NCBI GenBank assembly: GCA_014773175.1 | Contig: VXCM01000300.1 | Location: forward strand, 122,665-186,664 | Reading direction: 5' to 3' | Length of the DNA: 64,000 bases | DNA from: Lucifuga dentata | Lineage: Eukaryota; Chordata; Actinopteri; Ophidiiformes; Bythitidae | In this document: one piece after another, positions 48,441 to 60,600 of the stretch | Position numbering within the stretch: the first letter of the stretch is position 1 | Layout of the letters: each line of letters opens with the position of its first letter | Position numbers and translations under genes: made by a program | Notes under the pieces: model-generated | Database searches by the model: none | Seen by the model: only the letters and a program-made list of their open reading frames with translations | Told to the model about the DNA's origin: nothing

Positions 48441-50490
48441 AGCATCTCAAGACCTTTTGAACCTAACATGCTCTTTTAGGGTTCCACACTCTTTCGGTGT
48501 CATGTTTTTTGTTTACCACGAAAAGCCCACTAACAGTAGATTAAATCTATGCTGACTTCAAAAATCATTCCATTAATGACAAAATTAAAGCTTCTTAATT
48601 AAAAGCATCTGTGATCTTTGGTGTTATTATTCTCAGCACATCAGTTCTAAGTCTTTCAATGGAGCAGATTTGTTATTACTCAGTGTAAAGAGGAAAACTC
48701 AAAAATGTTAATCAGACCAATTTTCATCAGCCCTTTCATGATGGTGGAGAGAGGGTAATGCATGTAACAATAGTTCCTGGCTAGAATTGAATTTCAGTAT
48801 ATTTGCCAGTGATGGACAGTCTGTATATGACATGAAGCTTATAAATACTCCCAAATTATACAGCTGATGATAAATCTTTAACCAACCAAGCAGCAGCAGG
48901 AAACTCAAGTTTCTAATCTGAAAGTACAGTTCCAATCATCGGTATGTTTTTCTTGCTGGTGCTCAGTTTGTGCCTACATTCACATGAGGAGCCTTTGAAC
49001 AGTTCAGTGGAATTTTGAAATATTTCATAAAATACGCTGTCAGAGTGATGAGTTTGTCAGTGCCCATTATTCGATTTTTATTGTCACGAATTGTATGTTT
49101 ATTGTCCTAATTCAGCTGCACTTGTGTTTTTTTTTTTTTTTTTTTTTTTTTTGCTACTTGCTGATCATTACAACTCACTACAATCACAGCTCCTGGCATC
49201 CTCCAGATTGCAGAAAATCTGTTGAGTGTATGATAATCTTTCCTTCATATCTGGTATTAGAGCCTCAGCTGGGTAACCTCAACTCAGCCACAAGAGGGAG
49301 CCTATACCCCACTGAGAATCCTCAATCTACTGTAATATTTAATCCAGTTCAGTAGTTTGTAGCCAAGGGAATGAGTCAGAATGGCATGCCACAATTTTAT
49401 TTTATTTTTCCCATTACAGCACATCTCTGCCTTTGAAAAACATAATGGCAGTAATGACCTATGATGTGCTAAATCTTTTGTCCGTGTGGGTGGAAGTGGG
49501 AGGATGGAAGTGCTGAGGGTAGATGGTGCAGATGAATTGAGGATAGTTGATATCTGACAAAATTCTTCATTTCATTGTAGAATGTAGCATTTTACACTAA
49601 TAAAATACGATTTCCTGTGTGCCAGTCAGTTTTCCACCTAATCTGTATGCAATGTAAACAAAAGACAAGCAGTCACAGCTGAAATGGATGTAGTATGTAT
49701 GTCATGGGTCTCCTTGACAACTGTAACGTGGCAACCATGATCCTATATACCATAATCTGCCTTTCCTTTACTATGCATTCTCTTATTGCTGCACCGTTGT
49801 CTGTAAGTTCCAGTTTTATCTCCCTTTTTAATTTCCTTCCCACCTTGCTGGCCTTTTAGTATTTCATTGCTTACCATCTCCATGGATACCACAATATCTG
49901 ACACTAAAAAAGTATTCTCATAATGTGAGTCATCAGCAAAGTCAAACCAACTAAAAAGTTAGAAATATGTGTGGCGATGTTTTTTCCTGTGCACTGCAGC
50001 TTAATATTGCCATTGCTTTACTAATAATCAAAATATGAAAAGAAACAACAATGAAGATAACAAATATGCAATAACCCTCTTAAGACTGAAAAAAGCAATT
50101 TATTTTGTTCTTAAAACAATGAAGGTGGCAATTGAGCATCACTACTTCAGTCTATTTACATGTGTTCCACAATAGTACTGTAATGTTCCTTACTTAAGTG
50201 TTTTTAACTTGTATATGAAATTTCTATCCTATGCATAAACATCATCATCATCATCAGTAACTTCTTTTGTCATTCTGCCTGCTTTCCTCTGCTGAGTACA
50301 CATGATGTTCACTGACAAATTTGTCTTGCCTTCAGTCTGACGCCTTCACATTCATACATCTTCTGCAACTTATTCACATCTTTGTCTCGTCCATCATTTG
50401 CTCTTTTAACTCTGTTTCTCTTTCTGTGCATTACTTTCAGCTGTCTCCGGTAACAATCTAACCATTAAAGTCCTCACAGCACCGGTTGCG
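48441..50490. other. Intergenic gap between paics and rem2
   Basis: Beyond the paics 3' UTR this stretch contains poly-T (49129-49151) and a short CAT run near 50250, but no recognised gene. TTTATT at about 50098 on the plus strand is a candidate rem2 polyadenylation signal. The human 4q12-like block on the left and the 14q11.2-like block on the right meet here. Confidence 0.45.
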
Positions 50491-53340
50491 TCACAGCGCT
50501 CCCAGGTCATGGCAAGAGCGGGACTTCTGCCTCAGGAACTTGCCCACCTCTCGCTCTCTTTCCCGTGGGTACCGGGGGACGAGGCTGGACAGGAAACGTT
50601 TGGCACGGGAGGTGATGCTTTCACGCTGGCCTCCACACATGTCCTCAGCACTGGTTCCTGGGGGCCACGGGTCCTGGCCCCTGGCAAGTCGCACTGCGCA
50701 CTCCAAGAGCTCTGGGGTCCGGTGATCCAGAGAGGCAGAGATCTCTAGATACAGACAGTTAAAGAGGGCTGCGCTGGACATGGCCTCTGAAAGGAGGAGG
50801 GTGATCAGTGTAGGGACAAGAGGAGTGAAAAGAGGTGGCAAGAGAAGAGAGGAAAGATACAAACAGGTTTAAAGAATGACATGTACTGCACCCCTTCTGG
50901 CACACATACATGCACAGACAGCACAGTTCAATTCTAATTTAGGCATTATTTGTCAATTACATTGGGTGGCCAAAATAACAGGAACACTTGACAGCGCCCT
51001 TAAAATACTAATTTGATGAAGGCAATAGTATTTTTGAGACTGTCTGGGATCCCAGTCTCCCACAGTCTAGTGGAGCAGAAACTCTAATTTAAATTTCTCA
51101 TATTTCACTGCACATTAATGTCAACTGACAGAAATACAGAGCTGAAAATAGGAAACAATATGGCTATATCACAGGAAATATGATTGAAGGGGCATCATGT
51201 GCAGCAAGACGTCTTACCTTGAAAAGTGACCTCACGTGAGCGAACGAGGTCACTTTTGTTTCCCACGAGGATGATGGGAGTTTGGGGCTGAGTCTCCCTC
51301 AGGAGGAGTCGGAGTTGAGCGGTGCGGTGGAAGCTACGCCTGTCTGTCACCGAAAACACCAGGACACACACCTCGCACTGCAGAGCTGACAAGTCCTGAG
51401 GGATGCACAGAGGCAGTCGTGCTTTACAACATTTCCCATTAAAATGTCAAATTATGATCAGTGCTGCATGAGAAACAAATGACTAAAGTTTGTAAAGCAG
51501 TTTTCAAAAGCCTGTTGTGTAGTAAAACAGTCGAAGAACAGCAAAGATTAAAAGCAGACAGCTGAATCTCTCTGTAGACCCCTGTAGTTTTTAAAGACTA
51601 ATAACAACTATACTTAGCACCAATTATAATTCACTTTGGTGACACAAACACTCATCCTCTCCAAACAATGCAGAGACAAAAAAAAAAAAAAAAAAAAAAA
51701 CTTAAAATAATTCAGATAACTGCCAATCATTGAAATTTCATTTAATTTGCAGCAGGAAAGTGAACACAAACCAACCTAAGGTGGATAAACTAATATAGTT
51801 ATATAAGTACGTTCCTTATAAGGGACTATGGCATTAAAAAAAGCCTCATTTGACATACAATGCCTGCATTAAGAAGACAGATAGTATGGTGAGGGTGTGT
51901 GTGTTTAGTGTTTCCAAACATCATCCTTAAGCAGAAACAGTAATAGTGAGATAATAATGCAGTCACTTGGCACACAGTGGCTCTGTGGGCAGCATTTTCT
52001 CTCTCTCTCACATCCACACACAGATGCCTCTGAAGTATGCTCAAGGGAAAAGAGGAAAAAGTGCAGAAAACAACCTGATAATGAGCTTTTCCACAGCCAG
52101 GCAGATGCAGAAGCGCAGGCACATTCTCATCTCATTGTTGACTTAAATGATGCTAAAATTATTGCTTTTGCCATTCTATCTGTACTGTCTTCAAGTACAA
52201 AACAGGTACAATTTCTTTTGAAAATACTCGACACTCTTCTTTTTATCATTGCCTGGTTTAATTGCCTATGTATATTACAGCTTCCCTTGTTTTCAGGTTC
52301 ATGAATTATGCTGGTGACCATGGTGTACCCTAATCTCTGCCCAGTGTATGCTGGGATTGGCTAAACTCCCGTGATACTGAATAAGAATAAGCTGGAAAAT
52401 GGAGGGATGGATAGATGGATGCGGATGCTGTCACTTGTTGACAAAGAATTATTTAATCATTCAGCTAGAAACCCCGGCATAACTTCCTCAGCTTATTTCC
52501 TGCTAGTGCTCCAGCAACACTATGACTACAGATGAATAACCAGTCAGTCCATAAGTCATTGTAATCGTTAACACACTTTTGCATGACAAAACCAAATCAA
52601 GTAAAGTAAATCAAAAGCGCAAAAGGACAGGTAAAATAAAGATCAAATCTGAAAAAGCCACGTCTTGAGCTCTATTTTAACACAGTGCATGGATTCGGCA
52701 GCCCTCGGGCCTTCTCCTGTCTGCCACCAAACTGAAATGACAGAAGCAGCTGAGTAGTGCAGGAGAGGACTCTCAGTGGCCTAATGAGGGAGCAGGGAGT
52801 GTGGGAGCAGCGAGCTGTTGTTTGGCTCACCTGTCTCCAGTTATCAAAGATAATGATGGTGCTCTCCTCATCATCCACGGTGACTGTGCGCACGTAACCT
52901 TCCCCTGTGGACAGGGAGAGCAGCAGTTAGGTCTCAGATGGGAGATATGTGCTGTGACTTATTTACCTGTTGTGCACTACGAAAGAGATGACACTAAAGG
53001 ACACCATTAGGCTCTCTGTGTTTAAGCTGTCACACACACCATCAGAATCCACAGACGCAGTCTTGTCCATGTCCCCAGCGAGGGCGATGGCCAAGGATGA
53101 CTTCCCCACCCCATTCTGTCCCAGCAGGGCAATCCGCAAGGGCCCTTCAGATCTACCTTCTATAGCCACGGTCAAAGTGTCATCCAAGGCTGGGCTGAAG
53201 CTGATTGGTGACGGAGAAGGTCCAGCCGCCCCTGATGTCCAGTCACAGTCATCATGGACAGCCTCTTCTCGTCTGAGTTGATGCTTGATGGGTAGAGGAG
53301 TGCTTCCTCTGCGGACAGTTGGGGTGCTGGACAGAGTCAT
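50491..53340 (-). CDS. rem2: REM2-like RGK family GTPase
   Basis: RGK proteins are Ras-like and inhibit voltage-gated calcium channels. Four coding exons: 53340-53040, 52904-52831, 51395-51218, 50786-50491. Sum 849 bases, 282 residues. Near the N-terminus LPIKHQLRREEAV and CDW match REM2 (human VPYKHQLRRAQAV...LDW). The P-loop GQNGVGKSS is at 74-82, the G3 region is the atypical FDNWRQ ending at 125, FSVTDRRSF is at 139-147, and NKSD at 171-174. The C-terminus is basic, with AKRFLSSLVPR and the RGK-specific SRSCHDLGAL tail, and has no prenylation CAAX. The segment between DNWRQ and VFSVTD is about 8 residues shorter than in human REM2. A splice acceptor just upstream of the ATG indicates a non-coding first exon further right. 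Confidence 0.88.
51668..51702. repeat. Poly-A tract in rem2 intron 2
   Basis: About 29 A residues, uninterrupted by N. The rest of the 1.4-kb intron (51396-52830) is unique-looking apart from a SINE tail. Confidence 0.8.
52310..52423 (+). mobile_element. SINE 3' fragment
   Basis: Contains GGTGTACCC, CCAGTGTATGCTGGGATTGG, AATAAGCTGG and the tail GGATGGATAGATGGATG. This is the 3' half of the same SINE-like family as 56357-56696. It is 5'-truncated and lies in rem2 intron 2. Confidence 0.7.
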
Positions 53341-53601
53341 AGCGTCACACTGGGGAGAGATGAACAGGGACACACACTTTTATCATCATATAACATCACC
53401 AAACCTCTCTTTTCAGATATCATATTCCTCATATATCATACAAGAGAGAATCCACTCAACAAGTCACATTAAGTTGGCAGTTCAAGTCAGTCAGTACAGC
53501 TGAATGAAGCAGCAAACCAGCCAAATTTCTAATTAGCTCTTAAAATGTAAAACACACTGATAATGATAATATGCTATTACTTTATTCTGTCTGACACACT
53601 T

Positions 53602-53631
53602 GCGCGCGCGCGCGCACACACACACGCCCCT
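53602..53631. repeat. (CG)n-(CA)n microsatellite
   Basis: A short alternating purine-pyrimidine run, GCGCGCGCGCGC followed by ACACACACAC, lies upstream of rem2. Such tracts can adopt Z-DNA. Confidence 0.8.
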
Positions 53632-53700
53632 CCATTAAACCGACAATTAGAATATCAAACACTCTCTCCCTGATCTGATTGGCTAATTGATTATTCGATA

Positions 53701-53863
53701 ATGGACTTGTTTCTCCGCTCTGGCGGGTCCGTTCAGCCTACCGTGGTCGGCTTTTCCTCGTCGTTGAGCCTGTCTTCGGGCACATCTGTCGGCATCTGCA
53801 ATCTGAAATCAAGCGATCTGAATAAAGACTCCGGAGAGACAAAAACTCCTTCCCCCATCAAAG
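53701..53863 (+). CDS. Possible first coding exon of an unidentified plus-strand gene
   Basis: An ATG-initiated frame of 54 codons (MDLFLRSGGSVQPTVV..., ending TPSPIK) runs to a good donor, AAAG|GTGTGT. The base composition is more balanced and CpG-richer than the neighbourhood, and an ATTGG lies just upstream. The peptide is Ser-rich with no known domain, and I do not recognise it. No matching second exon was found between here and nrl, so it may equally be the rem2 promoter or 5' UTR region seen from the other strand. Confidence 0.3.
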
Positions 53864-53978
53864 GTGTGTACCCACCCACTCACTTTATCAATTCCGACCA
53901 ACCAGCGCAGTGTGATCTCTCACCTGTCACACTACGACTCACGGCAACTCTCAAGTAAGCTCTGTCTCTTCCCTCCCT

Positions 53979-53982
<4 letters not shown>

Positions 53983-54037
<55 letters not shown>

Positions 54038-54038
54038 N

Positions 54039-54078
<40 letters not shown>
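53983..54078. repeat. (CT)n, N, (GA)n microsatellite junction
   Basis: A CT run ends at an N at 54038 and a GA run begins at once. CT to GA is a strand flip at a single N, which makes the join doubtful. Confidence 0.85.
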
Positions 54079-54080
<2 letters not shown>

Positions 54081-54187
54081 AGGTGCTACTGCTGCTGCCC
54101 ACACAGTTTTCCTGCCACCACACTAATACAGCATTGATCCTGTCCAGCTCTGCGGTCAGCACTGACCTTCATCACCTCACTCCTGAC

Positions 54188-54254
54188 AGTGTGTGTGTGC
54201 GTGCGTGCATACGTGCGTGTGTATGTGTGTGTTTGTGTGTGTGTGTGTGTGTAG
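54188..54254. repeat. (GT)n microsatellite
   Basis: Imperfect GT/GC-GT run of about 65 bases. Confidence 0.9.
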
Positions 54255-54326
54255 AGATACAGAGAGAGGGAGAGAGTGTGTGAGAGAGAGAGCGAGAGAG
54301 GTGAAAAATGAGACACACATACACAC

Positions 54327-54340
54327 GCACACACACACAA

Positions 54341-54381
<41 letters not shown>

Positions 54382-54396
54382 NGCACACACACACAA

Positions 54397-54437
<41 letters not shown>
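54327..54437. other. Duplicated CA/GA microsatellite at contig overlap
   Basis: The block GCACACACACACAAACACAG plus a GA run (54327-54381) is repeated after the N at 54382 (54383-54437). As at the three coding artefacts, this looks like one locus written twice. Confidence 0.75.
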
Positions 54438-54439
<2 letters not shown>

Positions 54440-54442
<3 letters not shown>

Positions 54443-55500
54443 TGTTTTCTGCACGTGCATTCAGCTCAGATAGCGTAATGAAAAATAATGTGATGATGTG
54501 ATGCAGGCAGAGCAGCTCTCATTGACCTCTGGAAGACTAGAGATGATTTGGAAACCCGCCGCTAGGGGGCAGCATGACACAAGTCTTTTCTTAGGTATGT
54601 GTGTTTCCTGGGAGATATACATTTTACAATACATGCTTAAAATGTGTCATTTGGGTATTAATTGTACAGGAAGAAGCTTTACACCCNCCCCCCAATCTTT
54701 CTTATCTTTCCCGCTGAAGACACATGCTACCTTTTCAGAGGCTGATTTACTAAAATTCACTTAATCAACATATTTCTTTTCCCTCACCAGGAGTGTATTT
54801 GTGCATATTTTATGTCAGAATGTGAATATGGCCATGAGTGAGTGGAGTGATGGTGTGTCCCTCCCACACACAATGCCACAATAGACTCCGGCAGTGAGCA
54901 GCCAGGGCGCTATTATAGCCCTAATCCTGCCCCTATTATACAGACCAGAGAGAGAGAGACCCACACACACACATATAGAGAGAGAGGTAGAGCTGAAGAT
55001 GAGGTCATCCCAAACAGCACACACCCAGGGTCACTGCCTCACTATAGAGGGACAAAGAAAGAGAAAGAGGGAAGAGAAAAGGCCAGTGGAAGACTGAAAA
55101 TGGCTCAGAGAAGTGAATGAGATGAGTACAAAAACACATTGCAGCTCGTCAGGGATGGTAAAGTAATTTGTTTATTTCATATGCATATGAAATCACACTA
55201 CAATATGAGCAGGAAACCATAATAATGGCCATCATTGTCATTACTGAATTAATGTTAATTCTAAGCATGATCAGATAAAGTAATAAACTGTGGGGAAAGT
55301 AAAAATACACACTAAGGGGATAAAATGAGAAACCAGAGAAGTAAAATAAATTGGAATCAGAACATAAATAAACAATAAATAGTGAATAAATAGTGAATAA
55401 ATAAAACAAAGGAATACATTTGATGAATCTATGCTCAAACAAAATAAATAGCTCTAATGCATGTATCCTGGAGATTTTTTCTTTTTCTTTTCTTTTTTTT

Positions 55501-55531
<31 letters not shown>

Positions 55532-57458
55532 TGCACCCACAGTACCTGAATCCACAGTGACCAGCTCTGTGGTGCTGCATGTTGCATTAGTATGATCATT
55601 CCTGTAACTGAGGTGTTCATTCGATCCAAAAATAGCTTCTCTAGCCTTCAGATCTGGACACAACCACACAAATCATGCCACACTATTTTGCTGGTTTCTC
55701 TTTTTGTTCATTGTCATTTTTTCTGAGCACACAAACTCCACTTTTTCTCACGTAGAACCACTTTTGACTGTGGAGCCATAATTGAATGCAGATTAGCCTC
55801 TTGGTATATTAACAGAAACATCAGTCACAGACAGCAAACAGCATGTATTTCTCCGTTTCTGTTAATAGCTGGAAGTTATGCCATTTCCAACTAACTAAAG
55901 GTTAATTTCTCAACAGCATTTTCTAACTATTCATTAATACAATCACTGGAATAATCCCAGGAAAGCTATCCTTGTACATTCTTTATCCTGTGATTATTCA
56001 TATTACAAAGAATAAGTCTTGGTGAGCTTAAACACTTTGATAGGCAACTGTGAAAAATTAGCTGGCAAATACAACTGCATGCCATGGATACTTTATCCAA
56101 ACCCATACCACTCCACATCCAGCACCACTGCACTACTTAGACCTCTGTAGCTTTAGCAGCTTATTTAAAATAAATAAATAAATAAATAAAACTACATTTT
56201 GAGCATCGACCACTCATTTGGAGAGTAAATTGCAGCTATGTCAGGTATAGAATATTGCATAGATGATATGCTCAGCAGAGCATATTTAACTGATAGAGTT
56301 AAAGGGGGACTCTGCCTATTTTACACACCAAATTCAGCATATTGGTTTATTCAGCAGGGCGGGACGGTGGCTTAGTGGTTAACACTGTTGCCTAACAGGA
56401 AGATCCCAGCTTTGAATTCGACTGGATCCTTTCTGTGTGGAGTTCTCATGTTCTTCTCGTGTCTGCTTGGGTTTCGGTAACCGGAGGAAAAGCTCCGGTT
56501 TCCTCCCACCTCCAAAGACATGCAGAGTAGATAAATTTGAAACTCTAATTGACTGTAGATTTGAATGAGTTTATCAGTCCTGTGATAGGCTAGCAATCTG
56601 TCCAGGACACACCCTGCATCTTGTTAAATGACTGCTGGGATAGGCTCCAGCCCCCTGCGACCCTAATTAGGATAAGCGGTGTGGAAGATGGATGGATGGT
56701 TTATTCAGCACTATTCAACAACTCTGTAAAGGCTTTTGTGGCTATGCAAAGTCAGAGAAACTGACCCCTATGACATCACACGGGTTACTTCCTGTTAGTG
56801 CTGAAGAAGACAAGTTTGCAAATTAAAGCTCTCCTAGAAGTTTGATTGAATTCTCTAAAAGGTCAATTCAAGCTTTTGTAAAATTGTAATCGAGCACCAA
56901 CACAAAACCGAGGCTCTCATCTTGATTCTCAAGACCCACACCACTCAATTAAGTCAGTTTAGCCAGTTAAAGTCTGGGAAATACCAACTCTTTATCAAGT
57001 GAACACACCTGATTTAGCTGATCAGGTGTTGATAGAGATGGGAAAGATGGAAAATATGGAGTGCTGTGGGTTCTGAAAACTATGGGTCTAAAGCACCAGC
57101 AGGAAGTTGTGATGTCATAGAGATCCTTCCTTGACTTTTCACATCTCCCTCTACAATCACAAAAGCCTTTAAAAAGTTGTTTTCACTCAATGCTCCCCAA
57201 GACCAAGAAACTGAATTTGATGTGTTAAACTGGTGGAGTCTTCCATTACTGCATGACAAAGTCTTTAATTTCACATATGATCTTGGGCCAAGAGGCTGTT
57301 TGTTCACCACTGCACTACTAGGTGAGGTCTGGAAGCTTCTCAGTCAGTCTTTGTGCAACTATTAGCTTCACAGTGAAGTAAAACTGAGTCCATGAAGCAA
57401 ATAAAATGAACCTGATGCATATACAGTCAATCCACTCAGTTACTCAGATATTGTCAGC

Positions 57459-57491
<33 letters not shown>

Positions 57492-57636
57492 GCACATACA
57501 CACACATGCGCATGTACACACAGATGCACACACATAACTCTCCTTGCTGTCTTCCCCAAGTTCAGTTACTCATCATCGATTGCTCCATTTGTGCTGTCCC
57601 GTTCTTCATGTTGTCTTGACTTCTCTCTGGTTAAAA
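54440..57636. other. Intergenic region between the rem2 upstream side and the nrl 3' end
   Basis: No recognised coding exon. Contents: a C-rich tract with an N at 54687, a T-rich run at 55479-55526, a small AAAT repeat near 56169-56190, a full SINE, and a CT/CA run at 57460-57492. The nrl 3' UTR occupies the right end. Confidence 0.5.
56357..56696 (+). mobile_element. Full-length tRNA-related SINE with 14-bp target duplication
   Basis: It starts GGGCGGGACGGTGGCTTAGT, and the GTGGCTTAGTGGTTA stretch resembles a tRNA A-box. A degenerate B-box follows (TTTGAATTCGACT). The body has TTTCTGTGTGGAG and TTTCCTCCCACC, and the tail is GATAAGCGGTGTGG and GATGGATGG. The 14-mer TGGTTTATTCAGCA occurs on both sides (56343-56356 and 56697-56710), a target-site duplication. 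Fragments of the same family are at 13.7 and 52.3 kb. Confidence 0.85.
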
Positions 57637-60600
57637 TCAGAGGAAGTAGTCGGGGGGTGGGGAAGGTGGGTTGCCGGTGTAGGTTGGCGGGGCGTTGCCG
57701 GAGCTCTGGTTTGTGCTGAGCAGCTTCTCATAACGAGCCTTGTAGGCGTCTCTCTCCCTCAGCACTCGAGTCAGCTCACACTGTAGCTGGTCCAGCTGAA
57801 CAGAAAAGCGAGATTTTTAGTTTTATGCGTTTTGAGCCACATTGCAGTGTATAAATCAACTGCCTAGTCTAGAGATATTCCCTTATTGTTAATGCCATAT
57901 GCTGTCTCATATTTTTATTTTATATTATATTATATTAAAGGGCCAGTTTATGAAATTTACAAAGAAATATGTCTCCCTTATCACTATGACTATCTCTATG
58001 TGAACCAATTTCAATAAAATCAATTTCTGCTGAAGAAATAGTCCAAAAAAAAAAAAAAAAAAAAAAAACTGTTCATAGTTGCACAGTAAATGAGACATAG
58101 TTTTTGTAAAGACAAAGAGATGTTTTCCAAATGTTATTGTTTTATTCATCTCCATTGATATTTTCAGACATAAACAAAAGTACAAGTACACATGCTGGAT
58201 ACCACAAGGTATAACAGAGATGTTTTTTTTTAGTAACAAATTGGGTGAACTTGCACTTTAAAAGGGACATATTACTCAGAGTTCCTGTTCTTATTTTCAT
58301 TCAGGGGTCCATTTTGAAACCTTTGAAATGCTTTAATATGCAAAAAAAAAAAAAAAAANAAAAAAAAAAAAAAACAAAACAAAACAAAAAAAAAATTCTC
58401 TCCCATGCTGCAGCATCGCCTTGAGCACTGAGTGAAAAGAGGTCACTTTAGGTAGTGTGTCTTTAAGATCCACTCTCAAAAAGCCTGCTCTGTTCTGATT
58501 GGCCAGCTGCATCAGGCCTGAGGCAGAAACACCGGCAGACTATGAAACAAGGATGTTAGCCAAACACTTGCTAGCTTCATACGTCATGGCTGTGTCTCAC
58601 CAGGTGTGGCGAGGCAATGTTACGTGTTGATATAAACATGTTACAAAAAGACAATCAAATATTAAGCTTTCTAGGGCAGTTCAGGACTTATTGGTTTGAC
58701 TCATTGGATGCATTTCTATCGGCATCAGTCTCAAACTTTGACAATGTTCACACACTTCCTGTTATATTACACTATACACTGTACACTATAAAAATGAGGG
58801 AAAAATAACAAAACACTACAGTATGTCCCCTTTAAGATGAGGGAATTTAGGAATGTCAGACTGCCAAATGCTGATGTGTTTCTGTCTGTTCATGCATTTC
58901 TGTGCATTTGGTAAATCCAATTTAAAGGTTGATATTTGGAGTTGAGAAGGCTGGTTTAACACATAAACTGAAGGTTGATATGAGGTTTGGGGTTTAGGAA
59001 TAACACACTCATTGAGAATGATAATGTGTTGATGTTTGTACCTGTTGAGTGAGCACATGCTTCTCAGACTCCAGAGCGTGGCGGTGCTGTAAGCGCTTAT
59101 AGCGGCAGGACTGGGCATAGCCACGGTTCTTTAGTGTGCGTCTTTTCTGCTTCAAGTGAACCAACTCATCCTTACTCACTCCACGCAGGTGTCGGTTCAA
59201 CTCCCGCACTGACAGATTCACCAGCTGCTCATCGGAGAAACGCTCGTTCACCCCGCACTGTTAACAGATGGTGAAAAAACACAGAGAATATCTTATCTCT
59301 GAATGTTAATTTGCCACAAAGTGACAACAACAGATGAATATGAAGGGAACATATGTAATGGAGGTCACGTCAGAGTCTGAATTTCATGTTTTGCATTATG
59401 GCTTGTGTAGGGCCTACATGTGATGCGGGTGTGTATGTGGTGTGTGAGCATGCCTGTCTGTCAGGGGACACATTTCAGCACCACATGTCCATAATCTGTC
59501 ATGTAATCTGACTAAGTGTGGTTGACAGTTATCAGGATTACACATGGCAATAACAGCAGATATTATCATAAGCTCACATCATGTTCCATATACTGCATGG
59601 AGAGATCTCAATAGACTCAGAACACAGATTACAGAGGAGTGGTTATTAAAGGTTAGGAGCAACTTAAAGTATCGGCAGGTACAAATGCTAAATCTCACCA
59701 CAGCATGCATGAGGAAGTATCCAGATTTTTACGGGAGAACAAAGTGAAAGATGTAACTTCACTTGTTGTTATGACGGACAGGCATTCATAACCATGTTCT
59801 AATGGCCTAATCCTAATCCTTCACTGTACAATCCCATGTGCCACTTGTTTTACACATTGATTAATTCCCCGTCTTTTAATAATCAACACTTCTTTTTTCT
59901 CAAGACCATATCTCTGGTTTGACAGACTGCATGGATCTATAGCAGGGTTCCCCAACTAGTTTGCCCCCAAGGGCCAAATTATGTCAAGCATGCCAAGGGC
60001 CACATGTAGCATTCACAATGTTTTATAATCGGCATTTCTCAATCAAATGGAGATATGTATCTATGGAAAGCTTAGCTTCTCCTGAACAAAATGAGCCCAA
60101 GCATGACATTTTATGACCACACAATCCCGAGATAAGTGCGACTAAAGTACAAGATTTTTATTTATTTTTTTATTTTATTGGAGAAGCCATCTGAGGGCCT
60201 GATGGATAGGACCTGTGGGCCACATTTAGCCCATGGGCCGCCAGTTGGGGATCCCTGGTCTAGAGGCATTTCATTGTGTACCTGACTGACTTGGAGGTGG
60301 TGATGATGGTGATGACTGCCATGCATGGGGTGGTGCGGGTGGTGCTGATGGTGGTGATGCTGCTGATGATGGTGATGCAGGTGACCCTGTGGGCTAAGTG
60401 GTTGTGGGTAGGGTGCTGAGGCTGGGGCAGCGTTGGGGATTGAGGGAGGAGCTGATGAGAGATAGACTAGTGGGCGATGACACATGTCTGTCCCTTTGGG
60501 GCAGGAGATGTCACCTCCGCTATCACTGCTGGAGTCTCCCAGGTTGCTACTCGAACTCTGAGAAAGACCTGGAAACTGAAGAGGAGAGGCGAGAAACAAA

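Noticed and set aside
53864..54501. Frames of alternating Ser-Leu, Thr-His or Glu-Arg
   Set aside because: They are translations of CT, CA and GA microsatellites, some crossing an N.
56357..56430. A tRNA gene
   Set aside because: The A-box-like stretch belongs to a SINE head; no cloverleaf with acceptor stem pairing can be drawn, and target duplications flank the whole element.
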